Source: Bog-950 sp035299425 (lineage in GTDB: Bacteria > Bacteroidota > Bacteroidia > Chitinophagales > LD1). Taken from it: a stretch of DNA of 16,383 nt. The DNA lies in NCBI GenBank assembly GCA_035299425.1, contig DATGWP010000098.1, positions 1 to 16,383 on the forward strand, written 5' to 3'. The notes below the pieces were generated by a model. It ran no database searches. It saw nothing but the letters and a program-made list of their open reading frames with translations, and had not been told where the DNA came from. Positions 15,085 through 16,383 of the stretch are shown here, piece by piece (the stretch's first letter is position 1; every line of letters starts with the position of its first letter). Position numbers and translations under genes: made by a program.

Positions 15085-15127
15085 AAACAAAACATCCGAA
15101 GTTGTAAAAATTTCGGATGTTTTGTTT
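15085..15127 (+). terminator. Rho-independent terminator, likely bidirectional
   Basis: A 16-bp perfect stem, AAACAAAACATCCGAA (15085-15100) with its reverse complement at 15112-15127, encloses an 11-base loop. The stem is rich in A on the left and ends in a T-rich run (TTTTGTTTT) on the right, so it can end the metal-efflux operon on the plus strand and the convergent type A T9SS gene on the minus strand. Confidence 0.9.
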
Positions 15128-15241
15128 TCCGCTTACCCAGTTACAGCTAGTGGCTTCAGTGTAAGGCAATATTAAAATGTGAATAGGAAAAGACGTATTG
15201 GTATAGTTGAGGGTGAAGGTGATTTCTTACGAATATCCAAT

Positions 15242-16150
15242 CTATAAACATATCAGCCTGCAGGTAGCAGTTTTACTATCGGCCTTTACCTTTACAATAT
15301 AAACGCCTGGCTTTAAGTTTTTGACACTAAAGGTGGGCTTGTCATTTTCAATTTTCGTATCTACATATTGTTGTTGACCACCGATATTAAACACCATAAT
15401 GGCAGGAGTGCTGTTTTTTGATAGCTGCATGTCTAAAGAAACAATATCGTTAGCAGGATTAGGAAAAATTTTCACTTCATTTTCTTTAGCGATAGCAAAA
15501 ATTGTTGTTTTTCTAAATCTGAGCAATTCGCTATACGAATACTGGCTGCAATGACACTGGCTGCTTGCTTTGACATTAATCCCATCCCAGTAACTGGTTA
15601 TTCCTAATCCAACAGCATACGCATACTTTCTGTGATAATTTGAATCTAAGGGAATAGTGTTATAATCATTATATCGGTTATCCTTTATAAAATTGGTAAC
15701 AAGAATAGAATCTTGTATGGTAACCTGATTTATATAGGAGGTATCATCGCAGGCAACATCCTGTATATTGCATACGGAAAAAACGGGGTCAGATAAATTG
15801 GTATAAGTAATATCATTTTCAATGGCGGTATGCGTAATGTCATTCCAGGAAGTACCTTGATGGTACTGGGAAATTGTGTCAAATTTTTTAAAACTTTTAG
15901 TGTAGGTTATTGCAACCAATTGGCTGTTATTGTCAAAGCTATCTATTCTATTAGTTATAAGGGTTATACCTACCCACTCGCTACTAGTGTGATTGCCCAA
16001 AGTAGAACTGTTGCTACCTCCCTGGTATGTAAATTCGTCCCCTATTTCAAAGTTGTAGACTTCGCCTACCGTAGGAACACTTTGCGCGTAGCCTGTATCA
16101 CAAACCAGGAATAGTATTGCCAATAGAACAAGATTTTTCATTTTCGGCAT
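15242..16150 (-). CDS. Secreted protein of unknown function with type A T9SS sorting domain
   Basis: This 302-residue protein has a signal peptide (MKNLVLLAILFLVCDTGYA|Q) and a C-terminal type A sorting domain at about 224-302, recognised from VKIFPNPANDIVSLDM (226-241), a middle strand IMVFNIGG (28 residues later) and GVYIVKV (282-288 region). The type A domain sends the protein across the outer membrane by the type IX system and is then cut off. The middle (about 24-220) starts VGEVYNFEIGDEFTYQ and has two Cys-bearing segments (SVCNIQDVAC and SQCHCSQ), but I recognise no family or catalytic site. The body is threonine-, asparagine- and tyrosine-rich, and its AT content is higher than the neighbours. 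The second Met (16141-16139, MKNLVLL) may be the true start because it begins the signal peptide directly. The end RLICL is unusual, as most end in a basic residue or KLIK-like tail. Confidence 0.85.
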   Translation of the reverse strand: MPKMKNLVLLAILFLVCDTGYAQSVPTVGEVYNFEIGDEFTYQGGSNSSTLGNHTSSEWVGITLITNRIDSFDNNSQLVAITYTKSFKKFDTISQYHQGTSWNDITHTAIENDITYTNLSDPVFSVCNIQDVACDDTSYINQVTIQDSILVTNFIKDNRYNDYNTIPLDSNYHRKYAYAVGLGITSYWDGINVKASSQCHCSQYSYSELLRFRKTTIFAIAKENEVKIFPNPANDIVSLDMQLSKNSTPAIMVFNIGGQQQYVDTKIENDKPTFSVKNLKPGVYIVKVKADSKTATCRLICL

Positions 16151-16176
16151 TTTTATGCTACGGAGAACAATATTGG

Positions 16177-16205
16177 CAATTTAATGAATTTTACTCTCTC
16201 ATCAA
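16177..16205 (-). promoter_or_regulatory. Candidate promoter of the type A T9SS protein gene
   Basis: On the minus strand TTG (16205-16203) is followed after 19 bases by TAAATTG (16183-16177), close to the Bacteroidota consensus but one base short in the -7 box. The -33 box lies inside the end of the aspartate kinase gene. Transcription would begin near 16170, about 20-30 bases before the two candidate start codons. Confidence 0.3.
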
Positions 16206-16383
16206 AACCTGCAGTGTAGCACGGCTAATCTGCCTAACCAGAATGTCTTTGTCTTTAGTTAGCTTTTCAATTATGCCCGGGTTATAGTGGCGTATGGTAA
16301 GCAGGCTAAGCCCATCGTTGCGGGTAATGCTAAAATCGTTTTGCAGGGCCTCTATTACGTTTTCAATTTTCTCTTTCTTAAAG
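16191..16383 (-). CDS. lysC: Aspartate kinase, C-terminal end (cut by right edge)
   Basis: The last 64 codons of a minus-strand gene end at a TAA (16193-16191). The readable tail includes RNDGLSLLTIRHYN and then IIEKLTKDKDILVRQ, ending VLMRE. LLTIRHY followed by KDILVRQ closely resembles the end of the second ACT domain in monofunctional Bacteroidota aspartate kinases. That enzyme phosphorylates aspartate in the first step toward lysine, threonine and methionine. The protein ends right after this domain, so it is not the kinase-homoserine dehydrogenase fusion. The catalytic part lies outside the window. The next gene starts about 40 bases downstream on the same strand but has its own candidate promoter. 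Confidence 0.68.
   Translation of the reverse strand, partial: FKKEKIENVIEALQNDFSITRNDGLSLLTIRHYNPGIIEKLTKDKDILVRQISRATLQVLMRE

Overview
The window looks like chromosomal DNA from a member of the Bacteroidota, probably of the Chitinophagia/Sphingobacteriia type. Four things point there: two proteins with type IX secretion sorting domains (one type B, also called gliding-motility C-terminal, and one type A), promoter -7 elements of the TAnnTTTG form, a metal-efflux RND pump fused to its own outer-membrane factor, and almost no Shine-Dalgarno sequences. It holds ten complete or nearly complete genes, one interrupted gene and two genes cut by the window edges. No tRNA, rRNA, CRISPR array or insertion sequence was seen.

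Left region (1-4012, minus strand): a tightly overlapping operon read right to left. It encodes a large GT-C/TPR membrane protein resembling eukaryotic TMTC O-mannosyltransferases, a DPM1-like family 2 glycosyltransferase with two C-terminal membrane helices, a polysaccharide deacetylase-like protein, and an unknown protein running off the left edge. All junctions overlap by 1 or 4 bases. A plausible reading is that the GT2 enzyme makes a polyprenyl-phosphate sugar, the GT-C enzyme transfers it outside the membrane, and the deacetylase trims a glycan.

Middle region (4156-6847, plus strand): surE, a small three-helix membrane protein, an array of 23-24 bp repeats ending in a hairpin, lpxB (lipid A disaccharide synthase), and a 74-residue conserved-looking protein. 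lpxB is interrupted by an in-frame TGA at 6001-6003, at the hinge between its two Rossmann domains. The 74-residue gene ends at 6847 and directly abuts the stop codon of the convergent secreted protein gene.

Right region: a 638-residue SprB-repeat, type B T9SS cargo protein (minus) is divergent from a metal-resistance operon (plus, 9001-15018). That operon holds a small His-rich exported protein, a 1452-residue CzcA/CusA-type RND pump carrying a C-terminal TolC-like domain behind an internal signal-peptide-like segment, and a lipoprotein membrane-fusion adaptor. A 16-bp perfect hairpin terminator follows. Beyond it, on the minus strand, lie a 302-residue type A T9SS cargo protein of unknown function and the 3' end of an aspartate kinase gene at the right edge. 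Family names come from reading motifs by eye; no database search was run.
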